The notes under the pieces were generated by a model. It searched no databases, was not told where the DNA came from, and saw only the letters and a list, made by a program, of their open reading frames with translations. The position numbers and the translations under genes were made by a program. A DNA stretch of 64,000 bases from Flavobacterium piscis. GTDB taxonomy: Bacteria; Bacteroidota; Bacteroidia; Flavobacteriales; Flavobacteriaceae. This document shows, one piece after another, positions 1 through 8,169 of the stretch (its first letter is position 1; each line of letters starts with the position of its first letter). The DNA lies in the NCBI RefSeq assembly GCF_001686925.1, contig NZ_LVEN01000042.1, forward strand, positions 248,001 through 312,000. Direction: 5' to 3'.

Positions 1-523
1 AAGTAAAAAAACCTTCAGTATTAAAACTGCAATTGTCATAATTACCAATCGTTCCGGCCCCAGCTTCAAACATAGCGTTTCGAACCTTATCAGAGTTATC
101 AGGAGTCGTATAAGTAACTAGTTTTTTGATAAAACCTTGTTTCGGAATTAAAACTCTGGTATTTGTTAAGCCTAAAGCATCGCAAAATATTTTATTAACT
201 CCCGCCGAATGATTATCTAAAGCTGTGTGAACCGCATAAATAGCAATATCATTTTTGATGGCTTTCAGGATTGCGCGCTCGACATAATTTTTACCCGTAA
301 TTTTTTTAATTCCGGAGAATAAAATCGGGTGAAAGCAAACTACCAGATTGCAGCTTTTTGCAATAGCTTCATCAATTACATTTTCTAAAGCATCATGACA
401 AACTAAAACTCCCGTACTGTCAGTTTCAGCATCGCCAACTAAAAGGCCAACATTGTCAAAATCTTCGGCGTAAGCCAAAGGTGCCATTTCTTCGAGAACT
501 GCTAATATTTCTTTGATTTTCAT
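1..523 (-). CDS. NIF3/DUF34 family dinuclear metal-centre protein (partial, C-terminus off the window)
   Basis: The visible 174 N-terminal residues match the NIF3/YqfO/YbgI family, cytoplasmic proteins that usually form hexameric toroids with a dinuclear metal site; the physiological substrate is unsettled, and the label GTP cyclohydrolase 1 type 2 is transferred by homology only. Seen directly: the family start with DFDNVGLLVGD at residues 21-31, an HP motif at H65 in CFHPILFSG, and AVHTALDN with H99 and D103. These histidines and the aspartate are the expected metal ligands. The start is the ATG read from 523. The reading frame is open to base 1, so the C-terminus lies outside the window. 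A degenerate repeat related to the hairpin at 27796-27850 lies just upstream. Confidence 0.88.
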   Translation of the reverse strand, partial: MKIKEILAVLEEMAPLAYAEDFDNVGLLVGDAETDSTGVLVCHDALENVIDEAIAKSCNLVVCFHPILFSGIKKITGKNYVERAILKAIKNDIAIYAVHTALDNHSAGVNKIFCDALGLTNTRVLIPKQGFIKKLVTYTTPDNSDKVRNAMFEAGAGTIGNYDNCSFNTEGFFT

Positions 524-672
524 TATTTTTTGTTTCAGGTTTGTTTTGTTTCAAGTTTCAGGTTATTGTAGTGCATGAAAATTCGAAATGTGAAAACAAA
601 TTAACGAATAAAAATATACTTTTTTAAGTTGTATATTCTCAAAGCAATTTTTTTAGTATAATAATTGATACT

Positions 673-717
673 ATTAGTATATAGTATTTATACTAATATT
701 TGATTTTCGTATATTTG
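673..717 (+). promoter_or_regulatory. Promoter and inverted-repeat operator of the toxin-antitoxin operon
   Basis: A perfect 9-bp inverted repeat, ATTAGTATA at 673-681 and TATACTAAT at 689-697 with a 7-bp spacer, lies 13 bp upstream of TATATTTG at 710-717. TATATTTG fits the Bacteroidota -7 consensus TAnnTTTG and is 19 bp from the antitoxin ATG. No TTG is seen at the expected -33 spacing. The layout fits antitoxin autorepression, which is inferred. Confidence 0.5.
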
Positions 718-736
718 TAATTCTAAATCATAAGTC

Positions 737-979
737 ATGACTACAATAAAAATTAACGAGCAAACGAAGACAGGAAAAGCATTTATGGCGATGTTTGAAG
801 CTTTTTTTAAAGGTGTAGAAGGTATTGAGATCGTTGAGCCAGTTTATGGACAGGTTAATGAAGAGCCAAGTATTTATAGTTCTGAATTTATTGAAAAAGT
901 TAAAAGAGCAGAAGAGAATATTAGACAAGGAAAAACAACTAGGTTAAATCCAGATGATATATGGGGAAGTATTTTGTAG
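737..979 (+). CDS. Antitoxin of a YoeB-type toxin-antitoxin pair
   Basis: An 80-residue acidic, probably cytoplasmic protein placed directly before and overlapping a YoeB-like toxin gene by 19 bp. I do not recognise a classic Phd/YefM fold from the sequence. The C-terminal half, with EFIEKVKRAEENIRQG followed by TTRLNPDDIWGSIL, has the look of the toxin-neutralising tail seen in Bacteroidota antitoxins of Txe/YoeB modules. The N-terminal half probably dimerises and binds DNA, although no helix-turn-helix or ribbon-helix-helix is obvious. The assignment rests mainly on gene order, size and overlap with the toxin. An inverted repeat upstream is a plausible operator for self-repression. Confidence 0.75.
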   Translation: MTTIKINEQTKTGKAFMAMFEAFFKGVEGIEIVEPVYGQVNEEPSIYSSEFIEKVKRAEENIRQGKTTRLNPDDIWGSIL

Positions 980-1242
980 AATTTGATGATATTGCTCGTA
1001 AAGATTTGAAAAATCACTATAAGTCAGGAAATAAAGCTACCATAAAAAAGATCGAAAAAATACTTTTAGAATTAACTGAAACCCCTTTTTTTGGAGAAGG
1101 ACAACCAGAGGAATTGAAATATAATTTTAATGGGTATTGGTCTAGAAGAATTAATCAAAAAGACCGAATGATTTATCGTGTAGAAGAAGAAATTGTGACC
1201 GTTATTATAGTTTCTGCGATGGGACATTATTCCGATAAATAA
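961..1242 (+). CDS. Txe/YoeB family toxin (ribosome-dependent mRNA interferase)
   Basis: A 93-residue protein with the family layout of YoeB: a helical N-terminal half, TPFFGEGQPEELKYNFNG (E. coli YoeB has TPFEGKGKPEPLKHNLSG), then YWSRRINQKDRMIYRV and a C-terminal SAMGHYSDK. The conserved Glu, the two Arg of WSRRI and RMIYRV and the terminal His-Tyr are all visible, so the active site looks intact. YoeB toxins bind the ribosomal A site and cleave mRNA. The start overlaps the antitoxin end, indicating translational coupling. The stop is 4 bp before the lpxK ATG, so the TA operon probably reads into a lipid A gene. Confidence 0.88.
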   Translation: MGKYFVEFDDIARKDLKNHYKSGNKATIKKIEKILLELTETPFFGEGQPEELKYNFNGYWSRRINQKDRMIYRVEEEIVTVIIVSAMGHYSDK

Positions 1243-1246
1243 CTTT

Positions 1247-2269
1247 ATGAAATTACTTCGAATACTACTTTTCCCGTTTGCCGTTTTATATGGATTCATT
1301 ACTTCGATAAGAAATTTTCTTTTTGATAAAGGAATTCTTAAATCGACTTCATTTAATATTCCTGTAATAGCTGTTGGAAACTTAAGCGTTGGCGGAACTG
1401 GGAAAACACCTCAAATAGAATATTTAATCAGGTTATTATCTGATAAATATAAAATTGCCACTTTAAGCCGGGGTTACAAACGTAAATCTGAAGGTTTTGT
1501 TTTGGCCGATATGACTTCAAATGCTGAAATTCTGGGCGATGAACCATTTCAGTTTTATCAAAAATTCCCCAATGTTCAGGTCGCGGTTGATGCCAACAGA
1601 ACAAACGGGATAATACAATTGCTTTCGCAGAATGAAAAGCCTCAGGTTGTTTTATTAGATGATGCTTACCAGCACCGAAAAGTAAAAGCGGGTTTCTATA
1701 TTTTATTGAGTTCATACGGTGATTTGTATGCAGATGATTTTATGCTGCCAACCGGAAATCTTCGCGAGAGCAGAAGCGGAGCCAATAGGGCAAACATTAT
1801 AATTGTCACGAAATGCCCTAAAGATTTATCAGATACAGAACAAGCAGAAATTCGTTTGAAATTGAAATTGACTTGTTCGCAGCAAGTCTATTTTACTTTT
1901 ATCGATTATGATGATTCTATTTACGGTGAAAATAAAAAAATAGCTGTAAATGAAATTAAATCAGAACCAAAATTACTTATTGCAGGAATTGCAAAACCAA
2001 CGCCATTTTTTGATTATTTAAAAAATGAAAATGACGAATGTATAACTTTTCCGGACCATCATAATTTTTCAGATTCAGACTTAGAAACAATTCAGAGTAA
2101 GGCTCAGAATAAAAAGATTGTTACAACAGAAAAAGATTATGTACGTTTAAAAGATTCTAAACTAGCTTCTCAATTGTATTATTTACCAATAAAAAGTACA
2201 TTTATCAATAACCACCAAAATTTTGACGCGTCAATTCTGAAGTACGTTAAATTAAACTCGGGATCTTAG
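1247..2269 (+). CDS. lpxK: Tetraacyldisaccharide 4'-kinase LpxK
   Basis: LpxK phosphorylates the 4' position of the tetraacyldisaccharide 1-phosphate intermediate to form lipid IVA, the sixth step of the Raetz pathway, at the inner face of the cytoplasmic membrane. The 340-residue length is normal. An N-terminal hydrophobic anchor (about residues 3-25) is followed by VGNLSVGGTGKTP, whose P-loop GGTGKT is at 49-54, then LSRGYKR, LGDEPFQF and LLDDAYQHR, all LpxK signatures, and a late FPDHHNFSD motif. The ATG is 4 bp after the YoeB toxin stop, and I see no separate promoter between them. Placing an essential outer-membrane biogenesis gene behind a TA pair is unusual. Confidence 0.95.
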   Translation: MKLLRILLFPFAVLYGFITSIRNFLFDKGILKSTSFNIPVIAVGNLSVGGTGKTPQIEYLIRLLSDKYKIATLSRGYKRKSEGFVLADMTSNAEILGDEPFQFYQKFPNVQVAVDANRTNGIIQLLSQNEKPQVVLLDDAYQHRKVKAGFYILLSSYGDLYADDFMLPTGNLRESRSGANRANIIIVTKCPKDLSDTEQAEIRLKLKLTCSQQVYFTFIDYDDSIYGENKKIAVNEIKSEPKLLIAGIAKPTPFFDYLKNENDECITFPDHHNFSDSDLETIQSKAQNKKIVTTEKDYVRLKDSKLASQLYYLPIKSTFINNHQNFDASILKYVKLNSGS

Positions 2270-2297
2270 GAACTTAGAACCTTAGTGCCTTTAAAAA

Positions 2298-4469
2298 TTA
2301 ATCGAAAAACTTCGCAATTGTACTGTAAAACTCATCTGGTACAAAAGGTTTGGTGATCACATCATTCATTCCGTATGACAAAAGCATGTCTCTGTTTTCA
2401 TCAAGCGAAATGGCTGTTAATGCAATAATAGGAGTGGTTTTGTCAAATTCCCTGATTAGTTTTGTAGCCGTTGTGCCGTTGATTCCGGGTAAATGAACAT
2501 CCATTAAAATCATATCGAATCGTTTTACTTTTAAAAGCTCAACAGCATCTTCACCATTATCTATTATTTCGCAGGTAATGGCTTTGTTTTCCAGCATTTT
2601 TCGCGTAATCATCTGATTGATTTTGTTGTCTTCAATCAATAAAATCGATTTGTGTTTTAATTGTTTGTCGTTATAGGGTTTTGCTTCTTCTACCACTTCC
2701 AAAGGTTCATTGTTAATCTTGAATTTCAATTTAAAGGTAAAAGTAGAACCTTTACCCACTTCACTTTTTAGTTTTATTTCGCCTCCTAAAAGTTCAATCA
2801 GTTTTTTAACGATTGTTAGTCCTAAGCCAGTTCCGCCATATTTGCGATTGACTTCTATTGAACCTTGAGAGAAACTTTCAAAAACGGTTTGCAGTTTGTC
2901 TTCGGGAATACCAATTCCTGTGTCTACAATTTCAAAATAAACTGTAGCGCCATCTTCTTCTTTCGTGTACAACTTTGCAATTACATTTACATTTCCGTTT
3001 TGTGTAAATTTCAGTGCATTATTGATTAAATTTAAAATGATTTGAGAAATTTTAGTAGGATCTCCAATTAAATTATCCGGAATTGATTCGTCTATTTCAA
3101 GGTTGAAATAGTTTTTATTGGCAGTGGCTAATTCTTTTAAGGAGCTTTGAATATTGAATAGCAATTCTTTTAAGTTGAAAGTAATGTTTTCTATTTCGAC
3201 TTTTGTGGAATCGATTTTATTAATTTCGAGAATTTCATTGATGAATGTGGTGAGATAATTTCCTGAAAATTTTAAAGATTCAAGATATTTTAATTGTGTT
3301 TTTTTAGGATTATCTTCTAGTAGTAAATGCGTAATTCCGTTAATCGCATTTAATGGCGTCCGGAGCTCATGACTTACAGTTGATAGAAATTCGGATCTTG
3401 CTTTTGATGCTTTTTCAGCTTTATTTTTGGCTAAAACAAGTTCTTTGTTTTTCTCTCTTAAAAGTAAATTGTTTTGATTTCGAATAATATTGTTTTTGTA
3501 TAATGCCAGGCTTAAAAGGGATAAAATCGAAATAAGGGCAATGGCCAAAATGCTGACCAATTTAGAGTAACGATATGTTTTTAGCTGAATTTTTTCTTCG
3601 CTTTCACGTTTAATGGTATTGTTTAAAGATTGATTTTTTTTGAATTTTTCGAACTCATTAAGATCAATTTTTGCATTTTTTAATTTAAGAATATAATTTT
3701 CTAACTGATAATGTTCATCCAGATAAGAGTAGGCGAGGTCAAAATTTTTATGCTGTTTGTAATATTGGCTTATCGCTAAAATAATTTTTGATTTTTGAGC
3801 CAGATTATTGCTTTTTGTATTATAGTCTAAAGCATTTTCCAGATAAATTATAGCAGAATCATTTCGTTTAAGTTGTGTTTCGATTAACCCTAGTTGATAA
3901 TAGGCATCAGACTTAGTTTTTAGAATAGAAGGATTATCAGGTTTTTCTATTATTTCGTGAAAAGATTTTGCTGCAAGAGGTAAATTCTTATTTGTTTTTA
4001 ATGCCATCGCTTTTTGAAAGTTCAAAACTTCGGCGTGGTCAACCATTTTTAACTGATTCAAAAGCAATTCTGCTTTTTTGTAATAAATGGCAGCTATTTC
4101 ATAATCACCTTTTGCAGTATTTGCTACACCAATATAATGCAGTGCCAGCACTTTGGTACACGTTGGTTTTACACTGTCAAAGGAAGCAACACTTCTATGA
4201 AAACTTTTTAGGGCTTCATCATATTTATGTTGTTTGTAGTAAATTTTGCCAAGCTTAAAAGTTTGATTGGCTAAACCTTCGTGTTTGTGATTTGATTCGC
4301 AAAAATTGATAGATTTTTGGGTATAATAAACCGCTTCCCTATATTTTTTATTGCCCAGATTTTTATTGACTAACTTGTTGTAATAGAAAACACTATCTGT
4401 ATTCTTTTTGGATTGAGAATACAAAAATGAATTAAAAAAACAAAAAAGAATAAAAAAGTGGTATTTCAT
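2298..4469 (-). CDS. TPR-containing hybrid sensor histidine kinase/response regulator
   Basis: From the chosen start at 4469 (MKYHFFILF, a signal peptide; an in-frame ATG three codons earlier at 4478 is less likely) the protein has 723 residues. An exported N-terminal half carries TPR-like helical repeats (about 25-270). One transmembrane helix follows near 305-325, then a coiled-coil segment, HisKA with FLSTVSHELRTPLN (phospho-accepting His near 367), HATPase_c with NLINNALKF, DTGIGIP and GGTGLGLTI, and a C-terminal receiver with IEDNKINQ, phospho-acceptor Asp in MDVHLPG near 657, and KPF. The receiver has no output domain, so signal probably passes by phosphorelay to a separate protein. The input is unknown. 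It is convergent with lpxK and downstream of gapdh. Confidence 0.9.
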   Translation of the reverse strand: MKYHFFILFCFFNSFLYSQSKKNTDSVFYYNKLVNKNLGNKKYREAVYYTQKSINFCESNHKHEGLANQTFKLGKIYYKQHKYDEALKSFHRSVASFDSVKPTCTKVLALHYIGVANTAKGDYEIAAIYYKKAELLLNQLKMVDHAEVLNFQKAMALKTNKNLPLAAKSFHEIIEKPDNPSILKTKSDAYYQLGLIETQLKRNDSAIIYLENALDYNTKSNNLAQKSKIILAISQYYKQHKNFDLAYSYLDEHYQLENYILKLKNAKIDLNEFEKFKKNQSLNNTIKRESEEKIQLKTYRYSKLVSILAIALISILSLLSLALYKNNIIRNQNNLLLREKNKELVLAKNKAEKASKARSEFLSTVSHELRTPLNAINGITHLLLEDNPKKTQLKYLESLKFSGNYLTTFINEILEINKIDSTKVEIENITFNLKELLFNIQSSLKELATANKNYFNLEIDESIPDNLIGDPTKISQIILNLINNALKFTQNGNVNVIAKLYTKEEDGATVYFEIVDTGIGIPEDKLQTVFESFSQGSIEVNRKYGGTGLGLTIVKKLIELLGGEIKLKSEVGKGSTFTFKLKFKINNEPLEVVEEAKPYNDKQLKHKSILLIEDNKINQMITRKMLENKAITCEIIDNGEDAVELLKVKRFDMILMDVHLPGINGTTATKLIREFDKTTPIIALTAISLDENRDMLLSYGMNDVITKPFVPDEFYSTIAKFFD

Positions 4470-4495
4470 GTAATGCAATGCTTTTACAATGAATC

Positions 4496-5494
4496 TTATG
4501 TTTTTCTTGTACGCAAAATCAAATCAATTAATCTTGATGAATAGCCAATTTCGTTATCATACCAACCCACAACTTTTACCATCTTGTCAATAACAGAGGT
4601 TAATTGTGCATCGAACAAACACGAATGTGTATTGCCAATGACATCAACAGAAACAATAGGATCTTCTGTGTAATCTAATATTCCTTTTAAATTTGTTTTT
4701 GAGGCTTCTTGAAATGCTTTATTTATTTCTTCAATAGTAACAGCGCGTTTTACATTAAATGTAATATCGGTCAATGAACCGTCGGGAACGGGAACGCGAA
4801 TTCCGCAACCTCCGATTTTTTCATGCAATTTAGGAAAAATTTTTGTTAATGCCTTAGCTGCACCTGTAGTTGTTGGAACAATTGACTGACTTGCGCCTCT
4901 CGCACGGCGTAAATCCTTATGTGGCTGGTCGTGAAGGCTTTGGTCTGTAGTGTAAGAATGTATTGTTGTGATGTATGCTTGCTCGATTCCGCACAATTCA
5001 TCGATGATTTTGATCATCGGAGCAGCATTATTTGTGGTGCAACTTGCGTTCGAAATAATGTTTTCGCTTCCGTCCAGAATATTTTCGTTAACACCTAATA
5101 CTACCGTTTTGATACTATCAACTTCTGATGGAGCAGAAAGGATTACTTTTTTTGCGCCGGCTTCGATATGTGCGTTTAATTCTTCGTGAGTTTTATATTT
5201 TCCCGTAGACTCAATTACAAAGTCAATATTATGGCTTTTCCAGTCTAAATTTGAAATGCTTTTTTCATGAAAAAACAAATAATGTTTTTCATTAACAATT
5301 ATTCCTTTTTCGTCATGACTAACAATAAAAGGCAAAACCCCATGAATACTGTCGTATTTTATCAAATGCGCCATGGTTTTGTTGTCAGCAATATCGTTGA
5401 TAGCAACGACTTCAATATCAGGATGGTTTAGAAGTAAACGGAATAAATTTCTACCAATTCTTCCGAAACCATTAATAGCAATTCTTGTTTTCAA
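4496..5494 (-). CDS. gap: Type I glyceraldehyde-3-phosphate dehydrogenase
   Basis: A cytoplasmic glycolytic/gluconeogenic enzyme that oxidises glyceraldehyde-3-phosphate to 1,3-bisphosphoglycerate with NAD(P). The 332-residue length is full. Visible features are the Rossmann start AINGFGRIGRN at 6-16, the catalytic Cys152 in NASCTTNNAAP, the general-base His179 in TTIHSYTTDQ, the phosphate-binding RRARGAS and VPVPDGSLTD segments, and the closing WYDNEIGYS. The usual CLAP after SCTTN reads NAAP here, a minor variation. It lies between lipA and the hybrid kinase on the same strand. A 15-bp perfect hairpin separates it from lipA, so it may have its own transcript. Confidence 0.95.
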   Translation of the reverse strand: MKTRIAINGFGRIGRNLFRLLLNHPDIEVVAINDIADNKTMAHLIKYDSIHGVLPFIVSHDEKGIIVNEKHYLFFHEKSISNLDWKSHNIDFVIESTGKYKTHEELNAHIEAGAKKVILSAPSEVDSIKTVVLGVNENILDGSENIISNASCTTNNAAPMIKIIDELCGIEQAYITTIHSYTTDQSLHDQPHKDLRRARGASQSIVPTTTGAAKALTKIFPKLHEKIGGCGIRVPVPDGSLTDITFNVKRAVTIEEINKAFQEASKTNLKGILDYTEDPIVSVDVIGNTHSCLFDAQLTSVIDKMVKVVGWYDNEIGYSSRLIDLILRTRKT

Positions 5495-5519
5495 GTGCTT
5501 TATTTATTTGTTTAAATTG

Positions 5520-5573
5520 TTCAATCGTTTATTTGTTTAACCGTTGGTGCGATTAAAGAAATAAACGATTGAA
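5520..5573. repeat. Perfect 15-bp inverted repeat between lipA and gap
   Basis: TTCAATCGTTTATTT at 5520-5534 is the exact reverse complement of AAATAAACGATTGAA at 5559-5573, with a 24-bp loop. In the leftward transcript it would form a hairpin 11 bp after the lipA stop. No long U-run follows, so it may be a weak terminator, an mRNA-stability hairpin, or an intergenic repeat. Confidence 0.6.
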
Positions 5574-5583
5574 TAAAAACTTT

Positions 5584-6450
5584 TTATAAAATGTGTTTTT
5601 GTGCTTTGTATGAAGAGCGAACAAGAGGACCGCTTTCTACATGACGGAAACCTAATTCAAGACCAAATTTTTCGTATCGTGCAAATTGATCCGGGGTAAT
5701 AAATTCTTTTACTGGTAAATGTTTTTTACTAGGCTGTAGGTACTGACCAATAGTAACAATATCCACATTTGCATTGCGTAAATCGGTCATCGTCTGGAAA
5801 ACTTCTTCTTCAGTTTCACCAAGACCTAACATAATTCCGGATTTTGTTCTGTTGATTCCTTTTTCTTTCAGGTAACGTAAAACCTCTAAACTACGATCAT
5901 ATTTTGCCTGAATACGTACTTCACGAGTCAAACGTCGAACGGTTTCAACATTGTGGGATACTACTTCAGGATTTGCTTCTACGATTCGGTCTAAGTTTCT
6001 TTCTATTCCTTGAAAATCAGGAATTAAGGTTTCCAGAGTGGTGTTAGGGTTCATTCTGCGAATTGCCTTTACGGTTTCGATCCAGATAATCGAACCACCA
6101 TCTTTCAAATCATCTCTGTCAACACTTGTAATTACAGCGTGCTTAATGTTCATGATTTTTATAGAACGAGCCACTTTTTCAGGTTCATCCCAATCTACCG
6201 TTTCAGGTCTACCGGTTTTTACACCGCAAAAACCACAAGAACGTGTACAAACATTTCCTAAAATCATAAATGTAGCTGTTCCTTCGCCCCAGCATTCACC
6301 CATATTTGGGCAACTTCCTGAGGTACAAATCGTGTTTAAGCTGTATTTATCTACCAAACCGCGAAGTTCAGTATATTTTTGTCCAATTGGAAGTTTTACT
6401 TTTAACCACTTCGGTTTTCCAGTTGGTATATTTTCAATGACTGTTTCCAT
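5584..6450 (-). CDS. lipA: Lipoyl synthase LipA
   Basis: A radical SAM enzyme that inserts two sulfurs into octanoyl chains on lipoyl domains of 2-oxoacid dehydrogenases and the glycine cleavage system. The 288-residue length is normal. Both iron-sulfur clusters are visible: the auxiliary cluster motif CX4CX5C (CTSGSCPNMGEC) and the radical SAM motif CX3CX2C (CTRSCGFC). VETVRRLTREVR and SGIMLGLGETEEE are family segments, and the closing RSSYKA supplies the conserved serine that ligates the auxiliary cluster. A -7 box (CAAAGATA read on the plus strand, 6469-6476) lies just upstream, so it is probably the first gene of its unit. Confidence 0.97.
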   Translation of the reverse strand: METVIENIPTGKPKWLKVKLPIGQKYTELRGLVDKYSLNTICTSGSCPNMGECWGEGTATFMILGNVCTRSCGFCGVKTGRPETVDWDEPEKVARSIKIMNIKHAVITSVDRDDLKDGGSIIWIETVKAIRRMNPNTTLETLIPDFQGIERNLDRIVEANPEVVSHNVETVRRLTREVRIQAKYDRSLEVLRYLKEKGINRTKSGIMLGLGETEEEVFQTMTDLRNANVDIVTIGQYLQPSKKHLPVKEFITPDQFARYEKFGLELGFRHVESGPLVRSSYKAQKHIL

Positions 6451-6777
6451 ATATCAAAATTCAAAGTGCAAAGATAAGCAATGTAGTTTATTTGATGATT
6501 TGTTTACCATTTAATTTGGTATTGATCTCATTATAGTTTGAAAAACCATTTTAGCGATAATTTTGCTCTAGTGTTAAATTATTGTTTTTAAATTATGCTG
6601 TTGGTGAAATTGGCTATTTTTTGTTTGTTTATTTGAATAAGAAGAATAATTATAGCACAAGCTTGATTTTTACTCGTTTAATATTTATATCTTTATTTGT
6701 TATAAATTGTATTTAATTGAAATAAAAAAACCTAAACATTGTAATACATTTGTTGTTAAATTGTAATAATATAAAAC
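6451..6777. promoter_or_regulatory. Divergent promoter region between lipA and the M48 protease gene
   Basis: A 327-bp AT-rich stretch with no credible gene. Leftward it holds TATCTTTG (plus-strand 6469-6476), a TAnnTTTG -7 box about 19 bp from the lipA ATG. Rightward it holds TACATTTG at 6745-6752, with a TTG at 6717-6719 that is 25 bp away, slightly more than the preferred 17-23 bp. I see nothing else recognisable. Confidence 0.5.
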
Positions 6778-7653
6778 ATGAAAAAGAAATTTATTGTATT
6801 AGGCGTTTTGTTTGCCGCTTTTGGTTTTACTAAAATGAATGCACAGATTAATTTCGGTGATAAAGCCGTTGGGGCACTTCAAAAAGGTGTTAGTGGTTTT
6901 ACGTTTAGTAATGCCGATGCAGCTGCGCTTTCTAAAGCTGCAGTAGATAAAATGGATACTGAAAATGAAGTTGCGAGTGCAACAGATCCCTACACTTTAA
7001 GACTGAACAGAGTTTTTGGAAAATATACTGCTGGTGACGGATACACTTTAAATTATAAAGTTTATAAATTAAAAGAAGTAAATGCTTTTGCAACGGCAGA
7101 CGGAAGTGTTCGTGTATATTCAGGATTAATGGATATTATGGATGATAATGAGCTTCTTGCAGTAATTGGTCACGAAATTGGTCACGTTGCCAATAATGAT
7201 TCAAGAGATGCCATAAAAGCTGCTTACAGAAAAGAAGCTTTGTTAGAAGGTGCGGCTTCACAATCTGCCACGATTGCAAGCGTTACAGATAGTCAGCTGG
7301 GTAAAATAGGAAGCGCGATAATCGACAGTAAATTTAGTCGTAAACAAGAAGCCGAAGCAGATTTGTTCTCGTATAATTTTATGAAAAAAAATGGTTATAA
7401 CGTAAATGCTGAAGAATCAGCTTTTAGAATTTTGGCTAAAATGAGTGAAGGATCACAAGCTTCATTTATCGATCAGATGATGAGTTCGCACCCAGACTCA
7501 AAACAAAGAGCCGAAGATGCTAAGAAAAGAGCTGAAAAAGATGGTCTGTATAAACCATATGTGCAACAAAAAATTGTAAATACTGCACCAGTAGTAACTA
7601 AAACTACTAAGAAAGCTACAACTACAAAAAAAGCAACCACTAAAAAGAAATAA
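6778..7653 (+). CDS. Exported M48 family zinc metalloprotease
   Basis: A 291-residue protein with an N-terminal signal peptide (MKKKFIVLGVLFAAFGF, cleavage near NAQ at 21-23) and a peptidase M48 domain. The zinc motif HEIGH is at 132-136 and the downstream ligand glutamate is in RKQEAEADLFSYNFM; SSHPDSKQRAEDAKKRA is the usual end of the M48 core. The last 25 residues are a Thr/Lys-rich tail of repeated TTKKA units. There is no transmembrane segment beyond the signal, so it should act in the periplasm, perhaps in envelope protein quality control like BepA/LoiP (inferred). It has its own promoter and ends at a bidirectional terminator shared with the PH-domain gene. Confidence 0.88.
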   Translation: MKKKFIVLGVLFAAFGFTKMNAQINFGDKAVGALQKGVSGFTFSNADAAALSKAAVDKMDTENEVASATDPYTLRLNRVFGKYTAGDGYTLNYKVYKLKEVNAFATADGSVRVYSGLMDIMDDNELLAVIGHEIGHVANNDSRDAIKAAYRKEALLEGAASQSATIASVTDSQLGKIGSAIIDSKFSRKQEAEADLFSYNFMKKNGYNVNAEESAFRILAKMSEGSQASFIDQMMSSHPDSKQRAEDAKKRAEKDGLYKPYVQQKIVNTAPVVTKTTKKATTTKKATTKKK

Positions 7654-7674
7654 TAATTTCTGTTAGAAAAATAA

Positions 7675-7710
7675 AACCCGATAAGTTTCTTAGAAATTTA
7701 TCGGGTTTTT
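7675..7710. terminator. Bidirectional intrinsic terminator
   Basis: AACCCGATAA at 7675-7684 pairs perfectly with TTATCGGGTT at 7698-7707 and is followed by a T-run. It sits between convergent genes and has A-rich and T-rich flanks suitable for either direction. Confidence 0.85.
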
Positions 7711-7721
7711 TATTTTTGATA

Positions 7722-8102
7722 TTAACCTAAAACGTGAAAAGCCAGTACTTTTTGTACGTCATACACGTTTACAGATTTATTAAATTGTTTTACAATACTT
7801 GGGTTTAGTTCGCTTGAAACCCAAATTTTTAATTCGGCATCAAGATCAAAAGTTCCTGCGGTTTCTACGCTAAAACGAGTGATGCTTTTGTAGGCGATCG
7901 ATTTGTATTCTGTTTTGCTGCCCGTTATTCCTTGTACGTCAACTAAGATTAATCTTTTGTTAGTAAAGATAAAAGTATCGCGGATAAGTTTAAAACCCAT
8001 TTCGATTTCTTCGTTATCAGTCAAAAGCTGACCGTATTTTTTAATTAAATCTTCCTGACTTACAGAACCGGCGTTGCCAAGGATAGCTGAAAATATTCCC
8101 AT
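7722..8102 (-). CDS. PH domain-containing protein (bPH_1-like)
   Basis: A 126-residue cytoplasmic protein, all one small domain. It looks like the bacterial pleckstrin-homology family PF08000: DNEEIEMGFKLIRDTFIFTNKRLILVD, then GSKTEYKSIAYKSITRFSVETAG with a beta-rich pattern, and a final helix KSVNVYDVQKVLAFHVLG. Bacterial members form ring-shaped oligomers; no biochemical function is established for this family. It follows the broken DUF4184 gene on the same strand by 67 bp and ends at the shared terminator. Confidence 0.75.
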   Translation of the reverse strand: MGIFSAILGNAGSVSQEDLIKKYGQLLTDNEEIEMGFKLIRDTFIFTNKRLILVDVQGITGSKTEYKSIAYKSITRFSVETAGTFDLDAELKIWVSSELNPSIVKQFNKSVNVYDVQKVLAFHVLG

Positions 8103-8169
8103 TTTTTAGTTTTTAATTTTGATAGATTTGATTTTCCTTTGAAAGGTGATGTAAAAGTAATTGATTTTG

